23,259 bases of DNA from Flavobacteriaceae bacterium UBA4166 (GCA_002379985.1 DFVG01000052.1:2445-25703); one strand, 5' to 3'; shown: positions 1 to 8,765, counted from the first letter of the stretch. Made by a program: numbers and translations. Notes: generated by a model not told the origin, from the sequence alone.

Positions 1-152
1 GTTTTCATAAAACTACTTTTACCGGTACCGGTCTTTCCGATGAGGTATACAAATTCACCTTTCTCTACTGAAACGGTAACGTCAGACAGAATGAGGTTCT
101 CACGTTGAAAAATGGAAGCGTCGGTAAGTTGCAGTACAGTTTCTGAGGCCAT
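1..152 (-). CDS. ftsE: Cell-division ABC transporter ATP-binding protein FtsE, N-terminal part
   Basis: The first 50 codons of an ABC ATPase read on the minus strand from the ATG at 152 and run off the window edge, so the Walker B, signature and C-terminal parts are not visible. The Walker A motif GKTGTGKS lies at residues 39-46. The form IGKTGTGKSS, following a segment like FxRENLILSDV, is what I associate with Bacteroidota FtsE rather than with LolD or MacB. In the family, FtsE pairs with FtsX at the cytoplasmic face to activate septal peptidoglycan hydrolases. The gene lies 35 bp downstream of the coiled-coil protein at 188-655 on the same strand, so the two may be co-transcribed. The family call is firm as an ABC ATPase and likely, but not certain, as FtsE because only the N-terminus is present. 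Confidence 0.8.
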   Translation of the reverse strand, partial: MASETVLQLTDASIFQRENLILSDVTVSVEKGEFVYLIGKTGTGKSSFMK

Positions 153-187
153 AAAAAGGTTTGATATAGAACGAATCAAAAATAGGG

Positions 188-655
188 TTATTCCTCAAGC
201 TTGGAAAGTTTTTCTCGTAACTGTTCAATTTCTTTTTGTTGTTCCAGCGTGTAGAGTGTAAGTTCTTCAATTTTCTCCAAGAGTAATAGATTGAATTGCT
301 TTAACGCGATCCCTTCTTTTTCCATGGTAGCTGCGGAAGGAATATTGGGGAGGTGTCCGTTAGACCGAATATAAGCAGCGAGTTCTTGCAGCGAACGTCG
401 CTCGTACGACGGAAGGCGTTGACTGGTTCCGGTAAGGTAGTGTTCAAAGACATAATCGGGTGCTACGGCACCTTCCAGATCTACCTGAACTTCTCGTGTG
501 TGGATGGTTCCTTTTACCGTAAGCAATTCATCGGGAGTGGCCGTTCCAATTCCAACCTTTCCTTGATTCTCTACAATGATAGATGATGTATTGCGCTGTG
601 CAGAACACTGAATTGAAATTAATACCACGAATACTAAGAAACTCCATTTTTGCAT
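188..655 (-). CDS. Secreted tail-fibre-like coiled-coil protein
   Basis: A 155-residue protein with a signal peptide (hydrophobic residues 5-17, cleavage near CSAQ at 17-20). After it comes a GKVGIGTATPDELLTVKG segment typical of Bacteroidota tail-fibre-like or peptidase S74-associated proteins. A middle part contains the HLPNIPSA motif, and a C-terminal heptad-like helix rich in E, K, L and Q (about residues 120-155) probably forms a coiled-coil trimer or dimer. Full-length relatives are often far longer surface proteins in which this is only the C-terminal module. Here it is almost the whole mature protein. No catalytic residues are visible and the function is unknown. It is the gene immediately upstream of ftsE. 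A promoter-like TTTG/TACCTTTC pair sits about 25 bp upstream. Confidence 0.75.
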   Translation of the reverse strand: MQKWSFLVFVVLISIQCSAQRNTSSIIVENQGKVGIGTATPDELLTVKGTIHTREVQVDLEGAVAPDYVFEHYLTGTSQRLPSYERRSLQELAAYIRSNGHLPNIPSAATMEKEGIALKQFNLLLLEKIEELTLYTLEQQKEIEQLREKLSKLEE

Positions 656-680
656 GACAACATTTTTTAGGATTGAATTT

Positions 681-715
681 GAAAGGTACGAAAAAGTGGC
701 TGATTCCGCTTCAAA
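681..715 (-). promoter_or_regulatory. Candidate Bacteroidota promoter for the coiled-coil protein gene
   Basis: Read on the minus strand, TTTG (plus-strand 712-715) is followed after 23 bp by TACCTTTC (plus-strand 681-688). This is close to the flavobacterial TTG/TAnnTTTG consensus. It would give a short leader ahead of the ATG at 655. The last base of the -7 box deviates (C for G) and the spacer is at the long end of the accepted range. Confidence 0.4.
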
Positions 716-804
716 CGTAAACTTCCGAAGCCAATCTTCAAATCACCCTTTGAAGGAATATAATTAACCCGACTTTCTTACGTTATTATCCCAAGAGATT
801 CTCG

Positions 805-812
805 TATTTTTA
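805..812 (+). promoter_or_regulatory. Weak candidate -7 box for the TPR/OMP operon
   Basis: TATTTTTA resembles TAnnTTTG with the last base changed. It sits 22 bp upstream of the ATG at 835, inside a small palindrome (CGTAT-TTTT-ATACG, 803-816). I see no convincing -33 TTG at the right distance. The 179-bp gap 656-834 between the divergent genes holds nothing else I can identify. Confidence 0.25.
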
Positions 813-834
813 TACGCGTTTAAACCTGAATCGC

Positions 835-3800
835 ATGAACAAAAACCTCATCAATCTAGCCTTCTTTGGGCTGTTCTCCTTCTCTATTTTTGCCCAACAA
901 TCTGCTGTATTTACCAATGAGCTGGCACGCTATAACAAAGCGATTGAGCTTTACAACAACCAACAGTTTTTGGCGGCACAATCATTATTTACACAAATCA
1001 AGCAATCTGCAACCGATATCACCGTTCAGGGCGATTGTGCCTATTACATCGCCAATTGTGCAGTTCGGCTGAATCAACAGAATGCGGATGCCTTAATGGA
1101 AGAGTTTGTAGAAGAGTATCCTACCAGTATCAAGCGAAATGACGCGTATCTAAATGTAGCGCACTACTACTTTGAAAATGGAAAATACGCCTATGCCCGA
1201 AAATGGTACGATAAGATCGATCCTTCTAGTCTTTCTCGAGCAGAACGCGAGCGCTTCGACTTCAATAATGGCTATGCCTACTTCACCAGCAAACGCTACA
1301 ATGAGGCAAAGAAATATTTCAACCGCGTAAGTACGTCCCAACAATACGGCTCGCAAGCAAAGTATTACTTAGGGTTTATCGCCTACGAAGGTGATGATTA
1401 CCAAGAGGCCACCGAACTCTTTGAAGAGGTGCAAGATCAAGAACGCTATGCCGAAGGATTGAGCTACTACCAAGCCGATATGAATTTCAAGCTTGGTAAT
1501 TTTCAGAAAGCCATCGACATGGCCTTAGAACAATACGATGGCAGCAATCCGCGGGAACGGAGCGAATTGGCAAAGATCATTGGCGAAAGCTATTTCAACT
1601 TAGAACAATATCAACAAGCCATCCCTTATTTACAGGAATACAAAGGTAAGCGCGGTAAGTGGAACAACACCGACTACTATCAATTGGGGTATGCCTATTA
1701 TAAGCAAGGAAGCTATCAAGAAGCGATCAATGAATTCAACAAGATTATTGACGGAAACAATGCCGTGGCCCAAAATGCCTATTATCACTTAGCGGAAAGC
1801 TATCTGAAACTCGATCAAAAACAACAGGCGTTGAATGCTTTTAAAAATGCTTCAGAAATGGATTTTTCCGCAGAGATCAAAGAAGATGCCTGGCTTAATT
1901 ATGCGAAATTAAGCTACGATATCGGGAACAGCTACCAACCGGTCCCAGATGTACTTCAATCCTTTATGGAAGCCTACCCTGAGAATTCAAATAATGATGC
2001 CTTAGAAGGATTGTTGATTGACAGCTATATTTCTTCAAAGAATTATGCCGGTGCCATCGAATTATTAGAAAATAACAAACGCTTCGAAAATAAATTGGCC
2101 TATCAAAAGGTAACCTTCCTTCGCGGTATGGAGCTTTATAACGAAGGCGATTACGAAGCGGCACGCGTACTCTTCAATAAATCGTTACAAGAACCTCGAG
2201 ATGCCGTTTATACGGCACGCGCTACTTATTGGAAAGCCGAAAGCGATTATCTTTCTTCCAACTTTGAGGAAGCCTTGATCGGCTACAAGCAATTTATGCA
2301 ATTGCCAAACGCTTCGGGAACACCAGAATTTTCGAATGCGGCCTATCATCTAGGATACACGCAGTTCAAACTAAAGAACTATTCCGAAGCCATTACACAT
2401 TTCAAAAGTTTTGCAGATAGAGCAGCGTCAGGTCCGCGAAAGAACGATGCCTATGTTCGCTTGGGGGATAGTTACTTTGTGACGAGTCAGTATTGGCCCG
2501 CGCTGGAAAATTATAATGCGGCCATTGAGGCCGGAACGGCTGATGCTGATTATGCAGCATTTCAAAAAGCCATTAGTTACGGTTTTGTAGATCGTATCAG
2601 CCAAAAAGTAGACGGCTTAAAAAGTTTTGGAAGCAGTTATCTTAGTTCTATCTACCGTGATGACGCCCTGTACGAGCTTGGAAACACCTATGTTTCGATG
2701 GATGATAACGCCACTGCGGTTACTACGTATGACGCCTTGGTGCGACAGCATCCTAAAAGCAGTTATGTGTCAAAAGCCTTGTTGAAGAAAGCATTGATCT
2801 TTGACAATACCAGTCGGAGTAACGATGCGCTACAGATCTTTAGAAAAGTAGCGGCTGATTTCCCGGGTACTCCAGAAGCGCTACAAGCGGTTTCATCCGC
2901 GAAGATTATTTATATCGATCAAGGGCGAGTAGACGAATATGCCAATTGGGTGTCGTCGCTGGATTTTGTAGAGGTGGCAGATAATGAATTGGATGATGCT
3001 GCCTATCAAGCTGCAGAGCAACCTTATTTGGAGAATAAAGCCGACTTGGCCAAAAAGCGCTTCAACACCTACCTTCAGGATTTTCCAAATGGGCTCCATG
3101 CGTTGCAGGCGCATTTCTATTTGGCTCAGCTGTATTTTGCTGAGAACGCTTCCGCGGAAGCGATCCCGCACTACGAATATGTGGTAAATAAAGAACGAAG
3201 TGAATTCACAGAGCAAGCATTGGCTCGGGTAGCGGAGTTGTATCTGGGGCAGAAGAACTACGAAAAATCCTTGCAATATCTGAAGCGCTTGGAAGCAGAA
3301 GCCGATTTTCCGCAGAACATCATATTTGCTCAGACCAATAGCATGAAAGCAAGTTTCGAATTAAAGCGGTATCAAGAAGCTGGACAATATGCCGAAAAGG
3401 TCTTGCAGAACAGTAAGATCGATAATGCGATCAAAAGCGATGCACAGATTATCATTGCACGAGCCGCTATGAAAACTGGTGATGAGACGCGCGCCAAAAC
3501 AGCTTACGCAGAAGTAGGAAAGATCGCTACAGGAGCATTGGCAGCAGAGGCCCTGTATTATGATGCCTATTTTAAACACCAAGAGCAAGCGTATGAAGCC
3601 TCAAATGCTTCGGTGCAGCGACTCGCAAAGGATTTTGCTGCATACAAGCAATTCGGAGCAAAGGGATTGATCTTAATGGCGAAGAATTTCTACGCCCTAG
3701 GGGATGCCTATCAAGCGACCTATATTTTGGAAAGCGTGATCACGAATTTTGCTGAATTTACCGAAGTGGTCAATGAGGCGAAAGCCGAATTGGAAGTGAT

Positions 3801-3855
3801 CAAAGCGAATGAAGCGAAGACCAATGCTTCGGTGGAAACCGACGGAAACGACTAA
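835..3855 (+). CDS. Large secreted tetratricopeptide-repeat protein
   Basis: 1006 residues with a signal peptide (cleavage after FAQ, about residue 21). The rest is helical and filled with degenerate TPR units, seen as repeated YxxG/YxxA...A...F patterns such as YYQLGYAYYKQGSYQEAINEF and TYWKAESDYLSSNFEEALIGY. The repeats run essentially to the C-terminus, ending in a charged E/K tail. TPR superhelices bind partner proteins, and export to the periplasm suggests a scaffold between the peptidoglycan and the outer membrane. It is followed after 42 bp by an outer-membrane barrel gene, an arrangement I recognise from other Flavobacteria, so the two products may form one envelope complex. No enzymatic motif is seen. 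The ATG at 835 is the first in-frame start that gives a clean signal peptide. Confidence 0.85.
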   Translation: MNKNLINLAFFGLFSFSIFAQQSAVFTNELARYNKAIELYNNQQFLAAQSLFTQIKQSATDITVQGDCAYYIANCAVRLNQQNADALMEEFVEEYPTSIKRNDAYLNVAHYYFENGKYAYARKWYDKIDPSSLSRAERERFDFNNGYAYFTSKRYNEAKKYFNRVSTSQQYGSQAKYYLGFIAYEGDDYQEATELFEEVQDQERYAEGLSYYQADMNFKLGNFQKAIDMALEQYDGSNPRERSELAKIIGESYFNLEQYQQAIPYLQEYKGKRGKWNNTDYYQLGYAYYKQGSYQEAINEFNKIIDGNNAVAQNAYYHLAESYLKLDQKQQALNAFKNASEMDFSAEIKEDAWLNYAKLSYDIGNSYQPVPDVLQSFMEAYPENSNNDALEGLLIDSYISSKNYAGAIELLENNKRFENKLAYQKVTFLRGMELYNEGDYEAARVLFNKSLQEPRDAVYTARATYWKAESDYLSSNFEEALIGYKQFMQLPNASGTPEFSNAAYHLGYTQFKLKNYSEAITHFKSFADRAASGPRKNDAYVRLGDSYFVTSQYWPALENYNAAIEAGTADADYAAFQKAISYGFVDRISQKVDGLKSFGSSYLSSIYRDDALYELGNTYVSMDDNATAVTTYDALVRQHPKSSYVSKALLKKALIFDNTSRSNDALQIFRKVAADFPGTPEALQAVSSAKIIYIDQGRVDEYANWVSSLDFVEVADNELDDAAYQAAEQPYLENKADLAKKRFNTYLQDFPNGLHALQAHFYLAQLYFAENASAEAIPHYEYVVNKERSEFTEQALARVAELYLGQKNYEKSLQYLKRLEAEADFPQNIIFAQTNSMKASFELKRYQEAGQYAEKVLQNSKIDNAIKSDAQIIIARAAMKTGDETRAKTAYAEVGKIATGALAAEALYYDAYFKHQEQAYEASNASVQRLAKDFAAYKQFGAKGLILMAKNFYALGDAYQATYILESVITNFAEFTEVVNEAKAELEVIKANEAKTNASVETDGND

Positions 3856-3897
3856 CCCCAACCTTAACCTAATCTCATTCAACGCTAAGAATCTGAT

Positions 3898-5643
3898 ATG
3901 ATTTACCTTCGTACCTTATCAAAACCTTTTTTATTTCTTTATTTCTTTTGCTTCGGAACCGCAATGATCTGGGGGCAAGAAGAAGATGATCTCGATACAG
4001 AAATAGTAACGGTCGTGAAACCTTACACGCCAACCATCTCTGATGCGTTTAAAGTGAAGGAAACTCCGGTGCTTGACGATTCAGTTACCACACAGAAAAA
4101 GGAGGTCAATTATTCCATCTTTTCGGTGCCGGTAGCATCCACATTTACGCCCGCCAAAGGAAAGGCCGAGACGGTGGAAAAAGCAAAAAAGATCAAACTT
4201 TATGATAATTATGCCACTTTAGGCTTCGGAAATTATACCACCATTCTGGGAGAGCTTTTTAGTAACTTCGAGATCAGCAGAACCGATCAAGCCGGATTTT
4301 TCTTTCGGCATAATTCTGCGCAAGGAGATATCGACGGCATTGTTTTAGAAAATAAGTTTTACAATACATCCTTGGACGGATATTACAACAGTCGGCAACG
4401 CGATCTTTCCTATCGTGTGGACGCCGGCGTGTCTCACCAGCTCTATAATTGGTACGGATTGCCTGATGAAATGGTTCCCTTTACAGCAGAGACCATTGCG
4501 GGTATCGATCCGCAGCAAACCTACTTGGGGGCTCAGTTGGGTGGGAATATAGCTGTTGAGGATTCGTTCTTTGAACAACTTTCCGCCAAGATACAATATG
4601 TGAGCGATGCGTTTTCTTCTTCGGAATTTCGCATTACCGCACAGCCGGAATTTCAATTTCCACTATCAGAATTCGAACTAAAAGTAAAGGGGGAAGTGGA
4701 TTACCTGACCGGGTCCTTCGAACGAAATTATGCCAACACCTCTGAACTACCTTACGGATTGTTGATCGCCGGAGTGGCACCGGCTTGGGTTTATGCCAAT
4801 GAAGACCTTACCGTAGCGTTAGGAGCTGCAGCGGTGGTAGGCGTAGATACAGAACGCAGTCAATCCGACTTTTTCATCTACCCTCGTATTCAGGCGAGCT
4901 ACCGCCTCGTGGATGAGGTGCTTGTAGCCTACGCGGGAGCCGATGGAGGATTGCGTCAAAATAGTTTTTATCAATTTAAAGAAGAGAACCCGTTTGTTTC
5001 TCCAACCCTCTTTATAGCGCCAACCAATGAATTGGTGGATGGATATGTAGGGCTAAAAGGAAAATTGTCCAACGCTGTGGGATACAATGTGCGTGGAGGC
5101 TATCGCTCTCAGGAGAATCGTGCCTTGTTTCGCTTAAATCCTTACAAAGGGTCTTCCACCGCTTTTGAAGGATATGAAAATGGAAACTCTTTTGGAGTGG
5201 TATACGACGACATCAATACGTTTTCGCTCTTTGGTGAATTGCAAGTACAAGTCTCGGACGATTTTTCCTTAGGGATCAATGCCGAATATCAACAATACAA
5301 TACGACCAATCAGGCCGAAGCGTGGAATTTACCTGAATTACAAGCAACTGTATTTTCAAATTTCAACATCACCGAACAAATATATGCGGGAGCCTCTGTA
5401 TTCTACGTGGGGGAACGGTTTGATCTGTTTCAAGATACCACGGGAGCCTCAGGACCTGCTGTGACCCTCACCTTAGATGGGTATGTAGATGCCAATGCGC
5501 ATGTAGGGTATAAAGTAAATGATCGCCTTAATATCTTTTTAAAAGGCAGCAACTTAGTAGGGGGCAACTACGAAAAATGGGCTAATTTCCCGGTACAGAG
5601 CATTCAAGGCTTGTTGGGAGCGACCTATAAATTCGACTGGTAA
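3898..5643 (+). CDS. Outer-membrane beta-barrel protein, TonB-dependent-receptor-like
   Basis: 581 residues with a signal peptide (cleavage near residue 26, WGQ). An acidic N-terminal stretch follows, with a TonB-box-like DTEIVTVV at about residues 33-40. After a linker of about 70 residues comes a long series of alternating amphipathic strands rich in aromatic and Y/F/G residues, ending in the terminal aromatic pattern YKFDW expected for BAM-dependent barrel insertion. Typical TonB-dependent receptors are 700-1000 residues and carry a plug domain. I see no room for a full plug here. Databases often label such proteins TonB-dependent receptor, but a barrel-only OMP is the safer statement. It lies 42 bp after the TPR gene with no terminator between, so it is probably in the same transcript. 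Confidence 0.78.
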   Translation: MIYLRTLSKPFLFLYFFCFGTAMIWGQEEDDLDTEIVTVVKPYTPTISDAFKVKETPVLDDSVTTQKKEVNYSIFSVPVASTFTPAKGKAETVEKAKKIKLYDNYATLGFGNYTTILGELFSNFEISRTDQAGFFFRHNSAQGDIDGIVLENKFYNTSLDGYYNSRQRDLSYRVDAGVSHQLYNWYGLPDEMVPFTAETIAGIDPQQTYLGAQLGGNIAVEDSFFEQLSAKIQYVSDAFSSSEFRITAQPEFQFPLSEFELKVKGEVDYLTGSFERNYANTSELPYGLLIAGVAPAWVYANEDLTVALGAAAVVGVDTERSQSDFFIYPRIQASYRLVDEVLVAYAGADGGLRQNSFYQFKEENPFVSPTLFIAPTNELVDGYVGLKGKLSNAVGYNVRGGYRSQENRALFRLNPYKGSSTAFEGYENGNSFGVVYDDINTFSLFGELQVQVSDDFSLGINAEYQQYNTTNQAEAWNLPELQATVFSNFNITEQIYAGASVFYVGERFDLFQDTTGASGPAVTLTLDGYVDANAHVGYKVNDRLNIFLKGSNLVGGNYEKWANFPVQSIQGLLGATYKFDW

Positions 5644-5745
5644 CGAGTTTATCAATCTATTAAGAACAAAATAACGTTTGTTAACGGAAATTTTCAAGGC
5701 TTCAAAGTATCTTGTATTCAGACAATAATATTAAAACTAGAAGCT

Positions 5746-6150
5746 ATGAAGGTCCAACCTTATTTAACCTTCCGAGGAAATTGCCAAGAGGCCCTTTCTT
5801 TTTATCAAGAATGCCTTGGTGGGGATATCGTAAACAAACAAACGTATGAAAAGGCCCCTATGGATATCCCGGATAACTATAGGAACAAACTACAACATGC
5901 CGAACTAAAGTCGAATGGCTTTCAGATCATGGCCTATGATGCCGCACCGGATACCCCGATCAATGAGGGAAATCAAGTACAAATGAGCATCAACACTCAA
6001 AACCGGCAAGAAGGACAAGAACTCTTTGAAAAACTCTCTCAAGGAGGGCAAGTACTTCAAAATTACGATGAAGTACATTGGGACGCTATGTTTGGGCGTT
6101 GTAAAGACAAATACGGCGTGCAATGGATGGTCAATGCACCCTTAAATTAA
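5746..6150 (+). CDS. VOC-fold protein of the PhnB/glyoxalase-like type
   Basis: 134 residues, a usual length for a single-chain VOC (vicinal oxygen chelate) protein with two beta-alpha-beta-beta-beta modules. The opening MKVQPYLTFRGNCQEALSFYQECLGG and the closing DKYGVQWMVN are characteristic of the PhnB-like branch (often annotated 3-demethylubiquinone-9 3-methyltransferase domain), which is not a true methyltransferase. Members are usually small cytosolic proteins of unknown substrate. The canonical metal ligands are not obvious, so I assign no reaction. It is preceded by a 102-bp gap and closed by a strong hairpin terminator at 6172-6203, so it looks monocistronic. A weak -7-like TATCTTG lies at 5708-5714. 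Confidence 0.8.
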   Translation: MKVQPYLTFRGNCQEALSFYQECLGGDIVNKQTYEKAPMDIPDNYRNKLQHAELKSNGFQIMAYDAAPDTPINEGNQVQMSINTQNRQEGQELFEKLSQGGQVLQNYDEVHWDAMFGRCKDKYGVQWMVNAPLN

Positions 6151-6171
6151 TCACCCTTTTAGAAATTCATT

Positions 6172-6203
6172 AAAAAACATCTGTCGCTCGACAGATGTTT
6201 TTT
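6172..6203 (+). terminator. Rho-independent terminator after the VOC gene
   Basis: A perfect stem (ACATCTGTC paired with GACAGATGT, extended on both sides by A/T pairs) closes a GCTC loop and ends in a run of six T. The A-run on the 5' side means it could also stop transcription on the minus strand. Confidence 0.85.
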
Positions 6204-6210
6204 ATTTTTA
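6203..6210 (+). promoter_or_regulatory. Weak candidate -7 box in the terminator tail
   Basis: TATTTTTA starts on the last T of the preceding terminator, 17 bp before the amidohydrolase ATG at 6228. It matches TAnnTTTG except for the last base, and no -33 TTG is visible at proper spacing. T-rich terminator tails produce such matches easily, so this is tentative. Confidence 0.25.
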
Positions 6211-6227
6211 GGACATAAAACCAACCT

Positions 6228-7874
6228 ATGAGATTCTTTATTTCCCTCCTTTTGATTGCCGCCCTCGGATCTTGTGTTCCTGAAAAGGAATCGGCAGATC
6301 TACTTGTAAAAAACGCCACTATCTATACCGTTAACGATGCCTTTGATACTGTTTCAGCCTTTGTGGTACGTGACGGAAAGATCTTAGAAATAGGCATCAA
6401 ACCCGAACTGGAACTTAAATATCGTATCGCAGAAACGTATGATGCCAAAGGACAAACCATCGTTCCTGGTTTGATCGACGCACATGCACATCTTTATAAT
6501 TTAGGGGTTACCAAACAACAAGTTGATCTAACCGGTACGAAAAGTTTGGAAGAAGTGTTGGAACGCGTTGTGACTTTTCAGAAGGAAAAAAATACCGACT
6601 TTATCTTAGGCCGCGGATGGGATCAAAACGATTGGGAAGACACCAACTACCCCAATAAATCTGTACTCGATTCTTTATTTCCGAATACACCCGTGGCACT
6701 CACTAGAATTGATGGTCATGCGTTGTGGGTAAATTCTTTGGTCCTCGAACAAGCCGGAATTACCGCAGAAACCCAACAGGCAGGTGGAGAAGTGGTGTTG
6801 GAAAATGGCGAACCTTCGGGAATTCTTATTGATAGTCCGATGGCATTGGTGCGACGTATCATTCCAAATCCAAATGCAGCGTATAACATCAATGCGCTTA
6901 AAGACGCCGAAGCAAATTGCTTGGAGCTGGGGCTTACTACCGTAAATGATGCCGGACTCGATAGAAACATCATTCAATTGATCGATAGCTTACAACAAAG
7001 TGGAGCAATGAAACTTCGAGTCTATGCAATGGTCAGCAACACCCCTCAGAATCTGGATTATTATTTGGCTGAAGGTCCCTACGCAACTGATCGACTCACT
7101 GTTCGTTCCGTAAAAGTGTATGGTGATGGCGCCTTAGGTTCTCGTGGAGCGGCACTGCGCGCTCCGTATTCAGACCTTTCAGGACATTACGGGGCCATGA
7201 TTACCGAAGAGGACTCCCTACAAAAATTAGCCGAACGCATTGTTGCTGCCGGATTTCAGATGAACACTCATGCCATTGGCGATTCTGCCAATGTTTCGGT
7301 ATTGCGTGTGTATAAAAATGTATTGGCAAACCAAACCGATGCCCGTTGGAAGGTGGAACACGCACAGGTGATTAGCCCTGATAATTTTAAAGATTTCTCC
7401 GGAAATATTATTCCTTCCGTACAACCTACCCATGCCACGAGCGACATGTACTGGGCGGAAGATCGATTGGGATCTGAACGCATGGAAGGTGCCTACGCCT
7501 ATCAAACGCTGCTGGAAGCTGCAGGAATGGTGGTGCTAGGAACTGACTTCCCTGTGGAACAAGTGAATCCTATGTACACGTTCTACGCTGCGGTTGCCAG
7601 AAAGGATCTAGAACAATATCCGGAAGAAGGATTCCAAATGGATGATGCGTTGACGCGAGAACAAACCTTGCGGGGAATGACGCAATGGGCGGCCTATTCC
7701 AATTTTGAAGAAGACCAAAAAGGAAGTATTGAAGTTGGAAAAGTAGCCGATTTTGTAGTACTAGATCGCGACCTTATGAAGATTCCGGCAGATAGTATTC
7801 CGAAGGTAAAAGTGCTCGCCACCTTTATTAACGGGGAAAAGGTATACGAGTCTGATACTACCGTAGAAGAGTAG
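6228..7874 (+). CDS. Lipoprotein amidohydrolase, YtcJ/Amidohydro_3 family
   Basis: 548 residues. A lipoprotein signal with lipobox LGSC (residues 13-16) predicts lipidation at Cys16 and location in the envelope. The metal-dependent hydrolase features are clear: DAHAHL with His86 and His88 after the first strand, then a long catalytic barrel with the segments HAIGDSA and EHAQVI, GTDFPVE supplying the distal Asp, and a final small beta-sandwich (GSIEVGKVADFVVLDRDL). This fits YtcJ-type amidohydrolases, which hydrolyse C-N bonds in varied substrates. The real substrate is unknown. Attachment to the membrane is common for Bacteroidota members. Its stop codon ends at 7874 and the convergent protease gene's stop begins at 7875, so there is no intergenic DNA. 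Confidence 0.88.
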   Translation: MRFFISLLLIAALGSCVPEKESADLLVKNATIYTVNDAFDTVSAFVVRDGKILEIGIKPELELKYRIAETYDAKGQTIVPGLIDAHAHLYNLGVTKQQVDLTGTKSLEEVLERVVTFQKEKNTDFILGRGWDQNDWEDTNYPNKSVLDSLFPNTPVALTRIDGHALWVNSLVLEQAGITAETQQAGGEVVLENGEPSGILIDSPMALVRRIIPNPNAAYNINALKDAEANCLELGLTTVNDAGLDRNIIQLIDSLQQSGAMKLRVYAMVSNTPQNLDYYLAEGPYATDRLTVRSVKVYGDGALGSRGAALRAPYSDLSGHYGAMITEEDSLQKLAERIVAAGFQMNTHAIGDSANVSVLRVYKNVLANQTDARWKVEHAQVISPDNFKDFSGNIIPSVQPTHATSDMYWAEDRLGSERMEGAYAYQTLLEAAGMVVLGTDFPVEQVNPMYTFYAAVARKDLEQYPEEGFQMDDALTREQTLRGMTQWAAYSNFEEDQKGSIEVGKVADFVVLDRDLMKIPADSIPKVKVLATFINGEKVYESDTTVEE

Positions 7875-8654
7875 TTATTTCCCTCCTTTGGCCTGAAGAT
7901 CTTCTAAGCACAGCGGATCAAAACCGGGTGCTTCTGCTCTGGAGGCAATGCGTTGTACAGCACTTTTGGTAAGTCCGGAAGCATCAAAATACATCAGGCA
8001 GTCTTCCACAAAACAATGTTTTACACGGAATTCATCCTCATGTTCGGTATGGATGTCATCTTCGGAAATATTGACCAAGCCTAAGATATGACCCATTTCA
8101 TGGTGGAGGGTCGTTGCTTCTAATACAGGAAAGGAGGAAGCCCCAATATCCCGAAGGGTTTTCTCATAAACCACCATAGAAGTATTGCGGTATGCCGTTC
8201 CTAAAGAAACCGAAGTACTAGTGTCTCCAAAGGCACTTCCGTCAGAAAAGAATACATATACCGCAATGGTGTTTTCATCCGTAAATTGGGTTCTGTTGGC
8301 ATCTTCAATTTCGCGAATTTCAGTACTGTTATAGGGTGCTCCCGGAGGTGGGTCGATCACCGTTTCAACAAAAACAACGCCGCCTGGTTTATTGAGTCGG
8401 TTTTGCAAAAACGTTCGAAATCCGTCAATGGTTTCTTGAAGCGGGCGAAAACCTTCGGAGTAGACAAATTCTACCACCATACGATCATAGGTGCCGTTGG
8501 CCAGCAGGTCTTCAGCCGACTCTCCAAGGGCTTTCTTATTTTCAGCAGTAGGGTCTTCTTGAGGAGGTGTGTCATTATTGTCATCGTCTTTGCAGGCGGT
8601 CAGTAATACAAATGAGGCAAGCAGTAACGAAAGTAGGAATCGGGGGAATTTCAT
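7875..8654 (-). CDS. Lipoprotein zinc metalloprotease, metzincin-like
   Basis: 259 residues from the ATG at 8654. A start one codon upstream (8657) is equally possible, while a longer in-frame extension to 8786 is rejected because it runs past the promoter and hides the signal. The lipobox LTAC at residues 18-21 predicts an acylated Cys21 followed by an acidic tether (KDDDNNDT). The zinc-binding site is HEMGH (185-189) within HHEMGHILGLVN. Further on, HCFVEDCLM (213-221) looks like the C-terminal half of an archaelysin signature, with Met221 a possible Met-turn. Relatives in Flavobacteria are annotated membrane metalloprotease. Its substrate is unknown. The gene is divergent from the YkgJ gene and convergent with the amidohydrolase. 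Confidence 0.82.
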   Translation of the reverse strand: MKFPRFLLSLLLASFVLLTACKDDDNNDTPPQEDPTAENKKALGESAEDLLANGTYDRMVVEFVYSEGFRPLQETIDGFRTFLQNRLNKPGGVVFVETVIDPPPGAPYNSTEIREIEDANRTQFTDENTIAVYVFFSDGSAFGDTSTSVSLGTAYRNTSMVVYEKTLRDIGASSFPVLEATTLHHEMGHILGLVNISEDDIHTEHEDEFRVKHCFVEDCLMYFDASGLTKSAVQRIASRAEAPGFDPLCLEDLQAKGGK

Positions 8655-8667
8655 CATCAATTTTTGG

Positions 8668-8699
8668 TAAATATAATAAACTCTATCACTATGGTACAA
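8668..8699 (-). promoter_or_regulatory. Candidate promoter for the metalloprotease gene
   Basis: On the minus strand, TTG (plus-strand 8697-8699) is followed after 21 bp by TATATTTA (plus-strand 8668-8675), one base off TAnnTTTG. The box ends 13 bp before the start codon at 8654, giving a very short leader, as is common in this phylum. Confidence 0.4.
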
Positions 8700-8765
8700 T
8701 AAAAGCTGCGTTATGAATAACGTACCCACTGCTTTTTTGTTTCTTTGCGGAAGTAATATTTTCTC

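Noticed and set aside
353..586. Open frame of 77 codons on the plus strand
   Set aside because: It is antisense to the coiled-coil secreted protein, which has a signal peptide and recognisable motifs; the plus-strand product has none.
2893..3276. 127-codon open frame antisense to the TPR gene
   Set aside because: The encoded text has no domain-like pattern, and the TPR repeats continue unbroken in the opposite frame.
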